From CAYZMS01 sp964479625 (GTDB taxonomy: Bacteria > Bacteroidota > Bacteroidia > Chitinophagales > Saprospiraceae), in contig CAYZMS010000003.1 in the NCBI GenBank assembly GCA_964479625.1, positions 124,001 to 188,000 on the forward strand: a stretch of DNA of 64,000 nt. Direction: 5' to 3'. Below, piece by piece: positions 1 through 8,480 of this stretch (its first letter is position 1; the number at the start of each line of letters is the position of its first letter). The translations under genes and the position numbers were made by a program. The notes below the pieces were generated by a model, which saw only the letters and a list, made by a program, of their open reading frames with translations, had not been told where the DNA came from and did no database searches.

Positions 1-347
1 AAAATGACGATCTCCAGCAGGATGAGTATGAGGTATTTAACTCCGCCCAGATAGAAAAACTGGTATTCCTCCAAAAGGACATTTTCGTAAAACCCGTTAA
101 GGGTGTTCATTATGGCTTCCGGGCTATCGGCTTGCACCTGAGAAAAAAAACTGTACATCAGGCTTATAAATTTCAAGCCGGCGATCAAGGCTACCACTAC
201 CAAAAGGCGAGCCACCCATCCGTAGCGCCAGAACCCCTCCCATATCCGATGCTTCCGAATAAAGGGCCACACTTCCGGTATGGTATGGAAGGTGTACAAT
301 AGCTGGCCGTAAAACTCCTTTGGACTTGGTAATTGTACATTTTTCAT
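1..347 (-). CDS. Membrane protein, C-terminus cut by the window edge
   Basis: An open minus-strand frame starts with ATG at 347 (MKNVQLPSPKEFYG) and runs off the left edge after about 115 codons. Two hydrophobic segments are visible, WVARLLVVVALIAGLKFISL near residues 44-63 and YLGGVKYLILILLEIVI at the cut end, separated by a polar loop rich in Gln, Asp and Glu. This suggests an integral inner-membrane protein. I do not recognise the family. It is divergent from the permease gene to its right. No Shine-Dalgarno sequence is seen before the start, which is common in this phylum. Confidence 0.6.
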   Translation of the reverse strand, partial: MKNVQLPSPKEFYGQLLYTFHTIPEVWPFIRKHRIWEGFWRYGWVARLLVVVALIAGLKFISLMYSFFSQVQADSPEAIMNTLNGFYENVLLEEYQFFYLGGVKYLILILLEIVI

Positions 348-679
348 AGGAGTAAAAATAAGGGAATACCTACTTACTCGCCTCAAACTTGGATGATCAA
401 AGGCTATTCATGGACGAAGGAAATTTCTAATTGGATATAGCAGAGGGGAAAGGCTGGTTCCTACTTTCGATGGAAAACCTCTACTATGTTTGAAACTACC
501 CTTACTTTTATCTTTCTTGTTCTGTTGACCTTCTTCCTGGAAGATGGTCGTTGGTGAACCCTGCTATGTAAACCACTTTCGAAATGGCCATGCAAAACCA
601 TATGGCCTTTGGTAAAGTCAGCGTTTACCGTAAATACGGTAGTGCTGCATTTAAAGAACCGGTCAAAATACAAAGTACT
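348..679. other. Divergent intergenic region, no gene seen
   Basis: These 332 bases separate two divergent genes. A plus-strand frame is open through part of it, but its predicted N-terminus (MAMQNHMAFGKVSVYRK) is polar and does not match the permease family, so I treat it as leader. TATGTTTG at 485-492 fits the Bacteroidota -7 box TAnnTTTG. No convincing -33 TTTG lies upstream. I see no RNA gene here. Confidence 0.4.
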
Positions 680-2473
680 ATGACCTGGGCTGCATTGGTC
701 GTACTGGGAGTTATAATTGGTGCTATCATTCTGTTTGCTACAGAGGCCTTGGCTGTAGACCTGGTTGCTTTGTTGATCATTGGCACCCTTGTTCTCAGTG
801 GGGTGTTGAGCCCGCAGGAGGGCGTTTCCGGATTTAGCAATCCCGCTACTCTGACCGTTGCTTTCATGTTCGCCCTGGGGCCTGCCCTTTTAAAAACCGG
901 GGCTTTCCAATACCTTACGCCACGGCTGATGCGCATCTTTAAGTGGAATTTTTTGGCGGGGATCTCCTTTATGATGTTGCTGGTGGCCTTTATTTCTGCT
1001 TTCATCAACAATACACCAGTCGTAGCGGTATTGATCCCTGTGGTGATCCAATTGGGCCATAGAATAGACGTTCCTCCTTCAAAACTACTCATCCCTCTTT
1101 CTTTCGCTTCCATTTTCGGGGGTACCTGCTCCCTGATCGGGACCTCTACTAACATTTTGGTTAGTGGTATAGCCACCGATAATGGTTTGCCTCCGATCAG
1201 TATGTTCTTCACCAGCCCGATGGGCTTGACTTTCACCCTGGTCGGTACGGTCTATATGGTTTTGATCGGAATACGCCTTTTGCCGAGCCGCAAGAGCGGG
1301 GCAGATTGGCGTAGCAAATTCGGTATGCGGGATTACCTGACCGAAATTGAATTACTGCCGGGCGCGAATTCTGTGGATCGTAAGATCATGGATTCTCCCC
1401 TGGTGGAGGAATTAGAAATGGATATTATTGAGATCCGCCGCAATGGGAGCCGGTTTACACTACCTCCGGGTGATATGGTTCTTAAAGCACACGACACCTT
1501 AAAGGTACGTTGTAATGTGGATAAAATGGCCCGGCTAAAAGAACGTATCCAGGTCCAGATGAATGAGACCCTGCGGATCGGAGATGATAACCTGCGCGGG
1601 AAGAATTCGACCATAATCGAAATGGTGATCACTGCCAATTCCGATTTCGAGGGAAAAACACTGCGGGCTTTAGATTTTCGTCGGCAGTACCGGGCTGTTC
1701 CCCTTGCCATCGTACATCGTGAAGAGGTATTACACGACGACCTGCACGATGTGCCCCTGAAGGCAGGTGACCTCATCCTGGCAGAGGTGAAAACCCACTT
1801 CCTGGACGAGCTTAAGCGCCGGGAGGTAGAACGGGAAAGCCCTTTCATTATCCTTTCTGAGTCCGGAATTATTGATTTCAATCAGCGAAAATTTTTACTG
1901 GTCCTGGCTATTATTGCAGGAGTAGTACTTACCGCTGCCTTACAAGTGGTACCTATAATGATCGGAGCGATCAGCGGGGTAGCTCTACTGATCCTAACGC
2001 GTTGTATGAGCATGTCTGAGCTTTATGAGTCCATCAACTGGAAGGTAGTTTTTTTGTTAGCCGGAGCCCTTAGTCTCGGGGTGGCCATGCAAAAAAGCGG
2101 CCTGGCCGATCAGATCGCGACCGGTTTGGTGGAGGGGCTTGGTCCAATGGGGCCGAGAGCCATTCTTGCAGGGATCGGGTTGACGACTATTTTACTGACA
2201 GAGACCATGTCGAATAATGCAACGGCAGCCCTGATGGCTCCTATTGCCATTGCTACGGCGAATACCTTGGGAGTAAACCATGAGCCTTTACTTATGGCGG
2301 TTGTTTTTGGTGCCAGTACCAGTTTTCTGACACCGGTTGGGTATCAAACCAATACTATGATCTACACTGCAGGGGAGTATCGCTTCCTGGACTTCATGAG
2401 AGTAGGGTTCTGGTTGGACCTTCTTTTTTGGTTGCTGGTGGTTTGGCTGGTGCCTGTTTTTTATCCCTTTTAA
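680..2473 (+). CDS. SLC13/DASS-family permease with two TrkA-C domains
   Basis: A 597-residue secondary transporter of the divalent anion:sodium symporter superfamily, probably importing sulfate, a dicarboxylate or another anion. Hydrophobic halves at about residues 1-200 and 410-597 each carry an SNT-type hairpin motif (GTSTNILVSG near 153-162 and TETMSNNATAALMAP near 507-521). They flank a soluble insert at about 215-390 with two TrkA-C/RCK-C-like units (for example VEELEMDIIEIRRNGSRFTLP). This layout is typical of the bacterial SLC13-TrkA_C subgroup. I chose ATG 680 because MTWAALVVLGVIIGAIILF starts directly with a membrane helix; an upstream ATG at 584 would add 32 unlikely residues. Substrate unknown. 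Confidence 0.85.
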   Translation: MTWAALVVLGVIIGAIILFATEALAVDLVALLIIGTLVLSGVLSPQEGVSGFSNPATLTVAFMFALGPALLKTGAFQYLTPRLMRIFKWNFLAGISFMMLLVAFISAFINNTPVVAVLIPVVIQLGHRIDVPPSKLLIPLSFASIFGGTCSLIGTSTNILVSGIATDNGLPPISMFFTSPMGLTFTLVGTVYMVLIGIRLLPSRKSGADWRSKFGMRDYLTEIELLPGANSVDRKIMDSPLVEELEMDIIEIRRNGSRFTLPPGDMVLKAHDTLKVRCNVDKMARLKERIQVQMNETLRIGDDNLRGKNSTIIEMVITANSDFEGKTLRALDFRRQYRAVPLAIVHREEVLHDDLHDVPLKAGDLILAEVKTHFLDELKRREVERESPFIILSESGIIDFNQRKFLLVLAIIAGVVLTAALQVVPIMIGAISGVALLILTRCMSMSELYESINWKVVFLLAGALSLGVAMQKSGLADQIATGLVEGLGPMGPRAILAGIGLTTILLTETMSNNATAALMAPIAIATANTLGVNHEPLLMAVVFGASTSFLTPVGYQTNTMIYTAGEYRFLDFMRVGFWLDLLFWLLVVWLVPVFYPF

Positions 2474-2507
2474 AGGCTGTACTTTCTCCTTTGGTCAAGG
2501 GTTACTT

Positions 2508-3770
2508 TCAATAATTCTTATAGGACTTTATTCGCTGAGGGTAAATGATCAGTTGGATGAAATTAAATTCCAGTTGCTGAAGACTCAATGATTCTCCCCT
2601 GTGCTCCAGTTTCAGAAAGGGGGACCACCGCAAATTAGTACGAAGTAACCAGGGATCTGCCTGGGAGCGGGAACGAATATCCCAACCAAAGGTAAGAATA
2701 GGGGAGAATTGCTGTTCTCGGATATCAGTGATCTCTATTCCTTCGTCCTTTTCCTGCATTCGGAGATGTTCCCAGCTGACCCCTGCTCCCAGGAAGGGTA
2801 CAAAGCCGTTATAGTCAAAAAGCTCTTTGACTGCTTCAAGGCTAAGTGCATTTCGGCGAACCCTTTGCTCGAAATCAAATGCTTCCCGCTTTTGGGTTAT
2901 AGGCCGAAAAGCCAGGTTGATCAGCCAATTGGAATGAGTGAAATGGTACCCTCCTGAAATGTCTGGGAATAACAGGGGCATGGCCCGCTGATCTAAAAAT
3001 GGATAATACACCTCCAGGTAGGAGGAGTTTTTAGTGGGAAAAGCGGAAGAAGGACCAATGCCAAAATACCAGCCTTTTTCATTCACCTTGTCAAATCGCT
3101 CTCCGAAATACAGGCTGGATGGGCTATCGCTACCTTCAGTTGCATCAAAAGAATAATTGATGCCGATATTGAAAAATCCTTTTGGTAAGGAAGAAGGAAA
3201 AATGGTTTCCCGGTCGAGCGGAATGCTGGTGTTGGTATTGGGAAGCCAGTTATAAGCCAGATAGGTATACCATTTAGCACTTCTGTACCCTATACCTAAA
3301 TCCAAAATAGACCTAACCTGGGTAGTGACCGCTTTTTCCCCTTCCAGATTTTCCTGCCGGTAGCGAATGGGAGAGAACTTGTACCCTGCATAAGGTCGGA
3401 TACTGTTGCGTTGGAGTCTCCATGGGTAAAGTCGAAAGCCAGTAAAAACCCCATAATCCACTTCTGTGCCAACCGCTTGGTCCCCTAAGTTTCGGGCCTG
3501 GGTGGTAATGGAAATATAGATATCGGCAAAACCCCAGAAATGCAGGCCCCCGAAATTTATAGCAGGAGTAAGAAAAGCGGATCTATTAAAGGGTTCCTGC
3601 CCACCTTCCTCGTTAAGGAAAATGCCGTCCTGGTATGCTGGTGCCGTAAGTAGATCTATTCCAAAATAGGTTTGAGCAAATTCATATTGTTCTCCAATAG
3701 TTTGTGCTTGCAGGGACAAGGAAAAAAAGGCAATAAATAAAAAAGGAGTTAGGATGGGTTTCATAGTCAA
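2508..3770 (-). CDS. Outer-membrane beta-barrel protein, function unknown
   Basis: 420 residues beginning with a cleavable signal peptide (MTMKPILTPFLFIAFFSLSL, then QAQ). The mature part alternates aromatic and polar residues in repeated strand-like stretches (LHFWGFADIYISIT, YFGIGPSSAF, WLINLAFRP), ending in LEFNFIQLIIYPQR. This pattern indicates an outer-membrane barrel. I cannot name a family. It is convergent with the SLC13 gene (34-bp gap) and divergent from the lectin-OmpA gene. An internal in-frame start is not needed because the signal peptide begins at the first residues. Confidence 0.6.
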   Translation of the reverse strand: MTMKPILTPFLFIAFFSLSLQAQTIGEQYEFAQTYFGIDLLTAPAYQDGIFLNEEGGQEPFNRSAFLTPAINFGGLHFWGFADIYISITTQARNLGDQAVGTEVDYGVFTGFRLYPWRLQRNSIRPYAGYKFSPIRYRQENLEGEKAVTTQVRSILDLGIGYRSAKWYTYLAYNWLPNTNTSIPLDRETIFPSSLPKGFFNIGINYSFDATEGSDSPSSLYFGERFDKVNEKGWYFGIGPSSAFPTKNSSYLEVYYPFLDQRAMPLLFPDISGGYHFTHSNWLINLAFRPITQKREAFDFEQRVRRNALSLEAVKELFDYNGFVPFLGAGVSWEHLRMQEKDEGIEITDIREQQFSPILTFGWDIRSRSQADPWLLRTNLRWSPFLKLEHRGESLSLQQLEFNFIQLIIYPQRIKSYKNY

Positions 3771-3920
3771 GAGCTTGAAGGTGAGTGGCTTATAGGGTGT
3801 TACCTTTTTTAGGTATTACAATTTTGGGGTTTATTTGTTCTTTGGTTCTTACCAAATTTCTAGAACCCAGATCGCCTTCCTTTCGTTATACTGTAACTTG
3901 GATACCAACCCATTATATTT

Positions 3921-4982
3921 ATGAGGCTATTACTACTCACCTTTGGTCTATTCTTTTTGAGCAATCCCTTAGTCTTTGCCCAATCTCACCTGGAAATTGA
4001 TCCTAATGATCTGGTGCCTGGTGGAGGTACGGTAAGCCTGGGAAATAATGGATTCCGATTAACCAACGCGACTACCTGGCAAGGGGGCACCGTCTGGTAC
4101 CGAAAACCGGTAAACCTTCGGGAGCCCTTCGAAATGCATATGCAACTGTTCTTCGGTTGTAAGGATGAAGGAGGGGCCGACGGAATGGTGTTTGTTTGGC
4201 ACCCGGAACGAGTAGATCGAGGCTATCGGGGAGAGGGGATGGCGTTCGGTGGGCTCCGGCCTGCCCTGGGGGTAGAGATCGATACTTACCAGAACATTCA
4301 CCTCAATGATCCCCGGGAAGACCATGTGGCTTTACTGGTCGATGGAAATATGCAGCACTTTGGAGCTACTCCTGATCCCCGCCCTGTTGGGAATGTGGAA
4401 AATTGTGAAGTGCACCAGACGGCCATTACCTGGGAACCGGCAAAACAACTGGTTCAGATCGAACTGGATGGGCAAATTGTCCTGGCTGAGCAATTAGATG
4501 TGATCAAAGGGGTTTTCAATGGGCGAGATCAGGTTTATTGGGGAGTATCGGCTGCAACAGGGAAAAAATATAACCGACAGGAGATCATATTTGACAACCT
4601 GATCTTTAATCAACCGGAACTAGGCTATTCGTACAAACGGGACCTGTTGCTGGGCGAACTGGTAGACCTGGAAGATATTCAATTTGAAAATAACAGTGCA
4701 CGCCTTTCCAAAGGCTCTATCCAAACCCTTGATAAAATCTGGCGCTTCTTTGAAAAGCACCCTGATCAGCACCTGGAAATATTTAGCCATGTAAGTAGTA
4801 TGGGATCAGCTTCCCAGAACGACTTACTTTCGAAAAGAAGGGCAGAAGCCATTCGCGATTACCTCATTTCAAAGGGGATAGACAAACAGCGGCTTATGAT
4901 CAATGCTTTAGGGGGTAAATTCCCAGAGCCCGGAAAACCTGGATCCAGAACAGCGATCCGCTTCTTTAAACCTATACCTTAA
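3921..4982 (+). CDS. Secreted L-type-lectin-like and OmpA-C domain protein
   Basis: 353 residues: signal peptide (MRLLLLTFGLFFLSNPLVFAQ), then a legume-lectin-like jelly roll at about 25-235 (GGADGMVFVWHPE, ALGVEIDTYQN, the metal-site-like DPREDHVALLVDG, and a late YWGVSAATG strand), then an OmpA/MotB-type peptidoglycan-binding domain at about 250-353 (IQFENNSARLSKGS, LSKRRAEAIRDYLISKGI). The C-terminal domain would hold the protein to the cell wall while the lectin part binds sugar. The ligand cannot be read from sequence. TAACTTGG at 3894-3901 is a near match to the phylum's -7 box, about 20 bases before the start. Confidence 0.8.
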   Translation: MRLLLLTFGLFFLSNPLVFAQSHLEIDPNDLVPGGGTVSLGNNGFRLTNATTWQGGTVWYRKPVNLREPFEMHMQLFFGCKDEGGADGMVFVWHPERVDRGYRGEGMAFGGLRPALGVEIDTYQNIHLNDPREDHVALLVDGNMQHFGATPDPRPVGNVENCEVHQTAITWEPAKQLVQIELDGQIVLAEQLDVIKGVFNGRDQVYWGVSAATGKKYNRQEIIFDNLIFNQPELGYSYKRDLLLGELVDLEDIQFENNSARLSKGSIQTLDKIWRFFEKHPDQHLEIFSHVSSMGSASQNDLLSKRRAEAIRDYLISKGIDKQRLMINALGGKFPEPGKPGSRTAIRFFKPIP

Positions 4983-5020
4983 ATTTAAGACGTAACTTCA
5001 CCAACCCTAAATAGCTCCTT

Positions 5021-6340
5021 ATGAAAATAAATTTACCAGAATTAGGTAAAGAACGCGTAGTGATTATCGGTGCTGGCTTTGGAGGCCTGAATCTGGCCAA
5101 ACGACTGGTCAAACAAGACTATCAGGTCGTGTTGATCGATAAGTATAATTTTCACCAATTTCAACCCTTATTCTACCAGGTTGCCATGGCGGGCCTGGAG
5201 CCCAGTTCGATCGTATTTCCCGTACGGAAGTATTTCCAAAAGAAAAAGAACTTTTTCTTCCGGGTGACCGAAGTACAAAAAATAGATACGGAAAAACAGC
5301 AATTACAAACCACCTTTGGCCCTGTTAATTACGATCACCTGGTACTGGCAACCGGAGCGGATACCAATTTTTTCGGCAATGAGAAAATTGCCAATATGGC
5401 TTTGCCTATGAAATCCGTTTCTGAAGCACTACACATGAGGAACCGTATCCTTGGTGATTTCGAACGTGCCCTTACGGAAACCGATATCGATCAGCGACAA
5501 GAGTTTCTTGATATTGTAGTAGTAGGGGGTGGACCTACAGGAGTTGAGGTGGCCGGCTCTTTGGCCGAAATGAAAAAGTATATTTTGCCAAAGGATTACC
5601 CGGAGCTGAATTATGAGGAAGTAGACATCTATTTGGTGGAGGGTAACAAGAAACTGCTGAAGGCAATGAGTGAAAAAGCCTCGGAAAAGTCCCTGCAGTT
5701 TCTGGAAGAATTGGGCGTCAAAGTGATCCTCGGGACGATCGTAAAGGATTTCGATGGACAAACTGTATATCTCTCGGATGACCGGACCATACCCTGCCGA
5801 AAACTGATCTGGGCTGCAGGTATTAAAGGGAACGTTATCGAAGGCCTGGATCATGACCTAATCGTTCGGGGAAACCGCATCAAGGTAGACGGGCAATGCA
5901 AGGTTCCAGGCTTCGATAATATTTATGCCATCGGCGATATTGCCTATATGGAAACGGAAGATTACCCATATGGGCATGCCCAGGTGGCGCAAACGGCCAT
6001 TCAACAGGCAAAATACCTGGCTAAATATTTCAAAAATCGCCAAAAGGGGAAATCCAGCGAACCATTTGAATATAAAGATCTTGGTTCCATGGCCACCGTT
6101 GGTCGAAATCGTGCGGTGGTGGATCTGCCAAAGGGCAGTTTCTCCGGTTTTTTTGCCTGGTTCACCTGGCTGGCAGTACACCTCTTCCAATTGCTGGGGG
6201 TACGAAATAAAGTGCTGGTTTTTTTGAATTGGATCTGGAGTTACCTGACCTATGACCAGTCCCTTCGCTTGATCATTCGACCCTACCATCGGACGGAAAT
6301 GCAAACTAATTCCAGTAAAATCGAACCCGTGGAAAAATGA
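5021..6340 (+). CDS. ndh: Type II NADH:quinone oxidoreductase
   Basis: 439 residues. A single-polypeptide, non-proton-pumping FAD enzyme that passes electrons from NADH to the quinone pool at the inner membrane face. The FAD Rossmann motif VVIIGAGFGGLNLAKRL is at about 13-29, the NAD-binding motif VVVGGGPTGVEVAGSLAE at about 166-183, and the FAD-contact motif YAIGDIAYME near 305-314. The C-terminus has aromatic membrane-binding helices (FFAWFTWLAVHLFQLLG and VLVFLNWIWSYLT). Length fits the family. The stop overlaps the start of the DinB-like gene by 4 bp, so the two are probably co-translated. Confidence 0.9.
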   Translation: MKINLPELGKERVVIIGAGFGGLNLAKRLVKQDYQVVLIDKYNFHQFQPLFYQVAMAGLEPSSIVFPVRKYFQKKKNFFFRVTEVQKIDTEKQQLQTTFGPVNYDHLVLATGADTNFFGNEKIANMALPMKSVSEALHMRNRILGDFERALTETDIDQRQEFLDIVVVGGGPTGVEVAGSLAEMKKYILPKDYPELNYEEVDIYLVEGNKKLLKAMSEKASEKSLQFLEELGVKVILGTIVKDFDGQTVYLSDDRTIPCRKLIWAAGIKGNVIEGLDHDLIVRGNRIKVDGQCKVPGFDNIYAIGDIAYMETEDYPYGHAQVAQTAIQQAKYLAKYFKNRQKGKSSEPFEYKDLGSMATVGRNRAVVDLPKGSFSGFFAWFTWLAVHLFQLLGVRNKVLVFLNWIWSYLTYDQSLRLIIRPYHRTEMQTNSSKIEPVEK

Positions 6341-6786
6341 CGCATTCCTTTTATTCTGAAATGTTTAACTATCAATATCTGGCCAACCAGCGCTATATTG
6401 AACGCCTATCGGACTGTAGCCCCCTTCCTACGCGTCCGCTTAGGTTATTAAGCCATATTCTCAACGCCCAATTGATCTGGTTGGCCCGAATTCAGGGCAG
6501 TAAGGTAATGCCAGGGGCGTGGGACGAGTACCCCCTGGAGCATCTGGCTGAGTTGAATGACCTTGCCCATCAAAAAGGGCAGGAACTGTTAAAGGAGATC
6601 GATCTTTCCCAGCTCATTAACTATACGAACAGTAAAGGGCAGGTCTTCGAAAACTCCATTGCAGATATCCTGTACCACATAGTCAATCACGGGACCTATC
6701 ACCGTGGGCAGATGGCCTATCTGCTCCGGGATTGGGGAGAGGCTGTGCCGCCTACTGATTTTGTCGTTTTCAAAAGAGGAGAGTAG
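6337..6786 (+). CDS. DinB-like four-helix metalloprotein
   Basis: 149 residues of the DinB/YfiT-like fold. Three histidines that could bind a divalent metal are spread over the helical bundle: LLSHILNAQLIW near residue 44 and IVNHGTYHRGQMAYLLRDWG near 110-129. Members include thiol transferases and damage-inducible proteins, but most, like this one, have no assigned reaction. It overlaps the NADH dehydrogenase gene by 4 bp (ATGA), suggesting translational coupling. Confidence 0.8.
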   Translation: MTHSFYSEMFNYQYLANQRYIERLSDCSPLPTRPLRLLSHILNAQLIWLARIQGSKVMPGAWDEYPLEHLAELNDLAHQKGQELLKEIDLSQLINYTNSKGQVFENSIADILYHIVNHGTYHRGQMAYLLRDWGEAVPPTDFVVFKRGE

Positions 6787-6796
6787 AGTCATATTT

Positions 6797-6833
6797 GGAC
6801 GGCTCAAAGCTTAGTAGAAGCTTTGAGCCGTCC
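6797..6833. terminator. Perfect 16-bp inverted repeat between convergent genes
   Basis: Arms of 16 bp (GGACGGCTCAAAGCTT and its complement) enclose a 5-base loop AGTAG. It lies between the convergent ends of the DinB-like gene (6786) and the glucan phosphorylase gene (6842), so it can end transcription from both sides. There is no long T-run on either side, so it is not a textbook Rho-independent terminator. Confidence 0.65.
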
Positions 6834-6841
6834 ATTGCCTC

Positions 6842-8467
6842 TTACCCTTTCCAGGTATACAATTGCTTGTAATACTCCTCCAGCATCCGTTTTACGGCAA
6901 ATTGATCTTTGGTGCTTAGGATACTGGCCTGCATCATATCCACCCATTTTTCCGGTTGCTCGTAGTAGGTGGGGAGCACCTGCTGTAGGAGAACGTCGTA
7001 AAGAGCCTTCAAATCGTGAAGGTCCTGTTCTTCTATATCTTCACTTTCGAAGCCATCCCCAAATTGCCAGCCGTTCACACCGTGGTCGCAAGCCTCCGGC
7101 CACCAGCCATCGAGAATGGAGCAATTGAGGACACCGTTCATGGCTGCTTTCATTCCGGAGGTTCCGGAAGCCTCCTTTGGGCGGCGCGGGTTGTTGAGCC
7201 ATACGTCGGACCCCCGGGTTAGTGCGCGGCCGATCGAGATGTCGTAATTGGGCAGGAAAACTACAGATTTAGGGTACTTTCGGGCCATGGCCACGATTTC
7301 GGCAACCAGCCCTTTGCCAGTGTCATCCAGTGGATGGGATTTACCGGAGAAAACGATTTGGATCCGGCCGTCTTCCAGATAGGGGGCGATTACCTTAGGG
7401 TCGCGAAATAGCAGATTGGCCCGCTTGTAAGGTGCAGCTCTTCGGGAAAAGCCGATCAATAATTTATCGATATCCAGGCGTACCCCTACACGCGCCTGTA
7501 TAAAGTCGATAAGGCTTTGTTTATTATTGCGATGAGCCGATCGGATCCCCTCCCGGTCGCCTTCTTCAGCGGCATGTACCACTGCTCGGTCTACCCAGGT
7601 AGGCAGGTGAATGGCATTGGTGATCCCGACGATCTCGGAGCGATCGTCTACATCCGCCCACATTTTCTGAGCAGTTTCTGCATGCAATTGGGCGACCGCG
7701 TTGGAACGTTTGGATAAGCGTAAAGCACCAACGGTCATGTTGAAAGGGGTACCCCCCAGTTTTTTCAGTTGAGCTCGGTTGAAGGGGTTGTTGGCCCCCA
7801 TATACATGATGCGATCAATGGGATGGGATTCATTGCCCTGGATTACTGGAGTATGTGTGGTGAAAACAATTTCCCGTTTACTTTTTTCAACAGCTTCCTC
7901 CAGGTCCAACCCTTTTTCGGTCTTTTCCCGTACCAATTCGAAGCCTGCAAAAAGGGCGTGCCCTTCGTTGAAATGATAAACGTCTACCTCGATGCCTAAT
8001 GCCCGCAACGCTCTAACCCCACCTATCCCCAGAACCATCTCCTGGGCGATGCGCTCTTCACCAAACCAACCGTACAACTGACCGGTGATCCATCGGTCTT
8101 CATTGCCATCTACATCGGTATCGAGAAGGTAGAGGGGAATAGTCCCGAATTTTTCCGTTTTCCAGACCTTGCAGAGCACCTCTCGTTTTCGAATGGTTAC
8201 CGGTACGGTGACGCCGGTATCTTCCAGGAAGTCGTATTGGAAATTGTGGTAACAATCATAAGCTTGACCATATTCATCGATCCGTTGTTCGGTATAACCT
8301 TGTTTCCAGGCGATCCCAAGCGCAACCATTGGGAAGTTGTGATCTTTGGCTCCCTTAACATAGTCTCCGGCAAGTATACCCAATCCTCCGGCATAGGTTT
8401 TCAAAGCGTCGTCCAGGCCATACTCCATGCAAAAGTAGGCCACTTTGGATAGATGTTTTTGGCTCAT
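6842..8467 (-). CDS. Alpha-glucan phosphorylase, short GT35 type
   Basis: 541 residues. Phosphorolysis of glycogen or malto-oligosaccharides to glucose 1-phosphate in the cytoplasm, with pyridoxal phosphate as cofactor. The family signature is near the C-terminus (KEASGTSGMKAAMNG; the Lys is the expected PLP-bound residue). Other landmarks are FNEGHALFAGFELVREK, FTTHTPVIQGNESHP and GFSRRAAPYKRANLLFRD. It belongs to the short alpha-glucan family phosphorylases, not the 800-residue GlgP type. The 13-bp gap to the upstream TPR-like gene suggests it is the last gene of the operon that starts with KdsD. Confidence 0.87.
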   Translation of the reverse strand: MSQKHLSKVAYFCMEYGLDDALKTYAGGLGILAGDYVKGAKDHNFPMVALGIAWKQGYTEQRIDEYGQAYDCYHNFQYDFLEDTGVTVPVTIRKREVLCKVWKTEKFGTIPLYLLDTDVDGNEDRWITGQLYGWFGEERIAQEMVLGIGGVRALRALGIEVDVYHFNEGHALFAGFELVREKTEKGLDLEEAVEKSKREIVFTTHTPVIQGNESHPIDRIMYMGANNPFNRAQLKKLGGTPFNMTVGALRLSKRSNAVAQLHAETAQKMWADVDDRSEIVGITNAIHLPTWVDRAVVHAAEEGDREGIRSAHRNNKQSLIDFIQARVGVRLDIDKLLIGFSRRAAPYKRANLLFRDPKVIAPYLEDGRIQIVFSGKSHPLDDTGKGLVAEIVAMARKYPKSVVFLPNYDISIGRALTRGSDVWLNNPRRPKEASGTSGMKAAMNGVLNCSILDGWWPEACDHGVNGWQFGDGFESEDIEEQDLHDLKALYDVLLQQVLPTYYEQPEKWVDMMQASILSTKDQFAVKRMLEEYYKQLYTWKG

Positions 8468-8480
8468 CGGGTGTTATTTT

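Noticed and set aside
584..679. Upstream extension of the SLC13 permease
   Set aside because: The added 32 residues are polar and atypical; ATG 680 begins directly with the first membrane helix.
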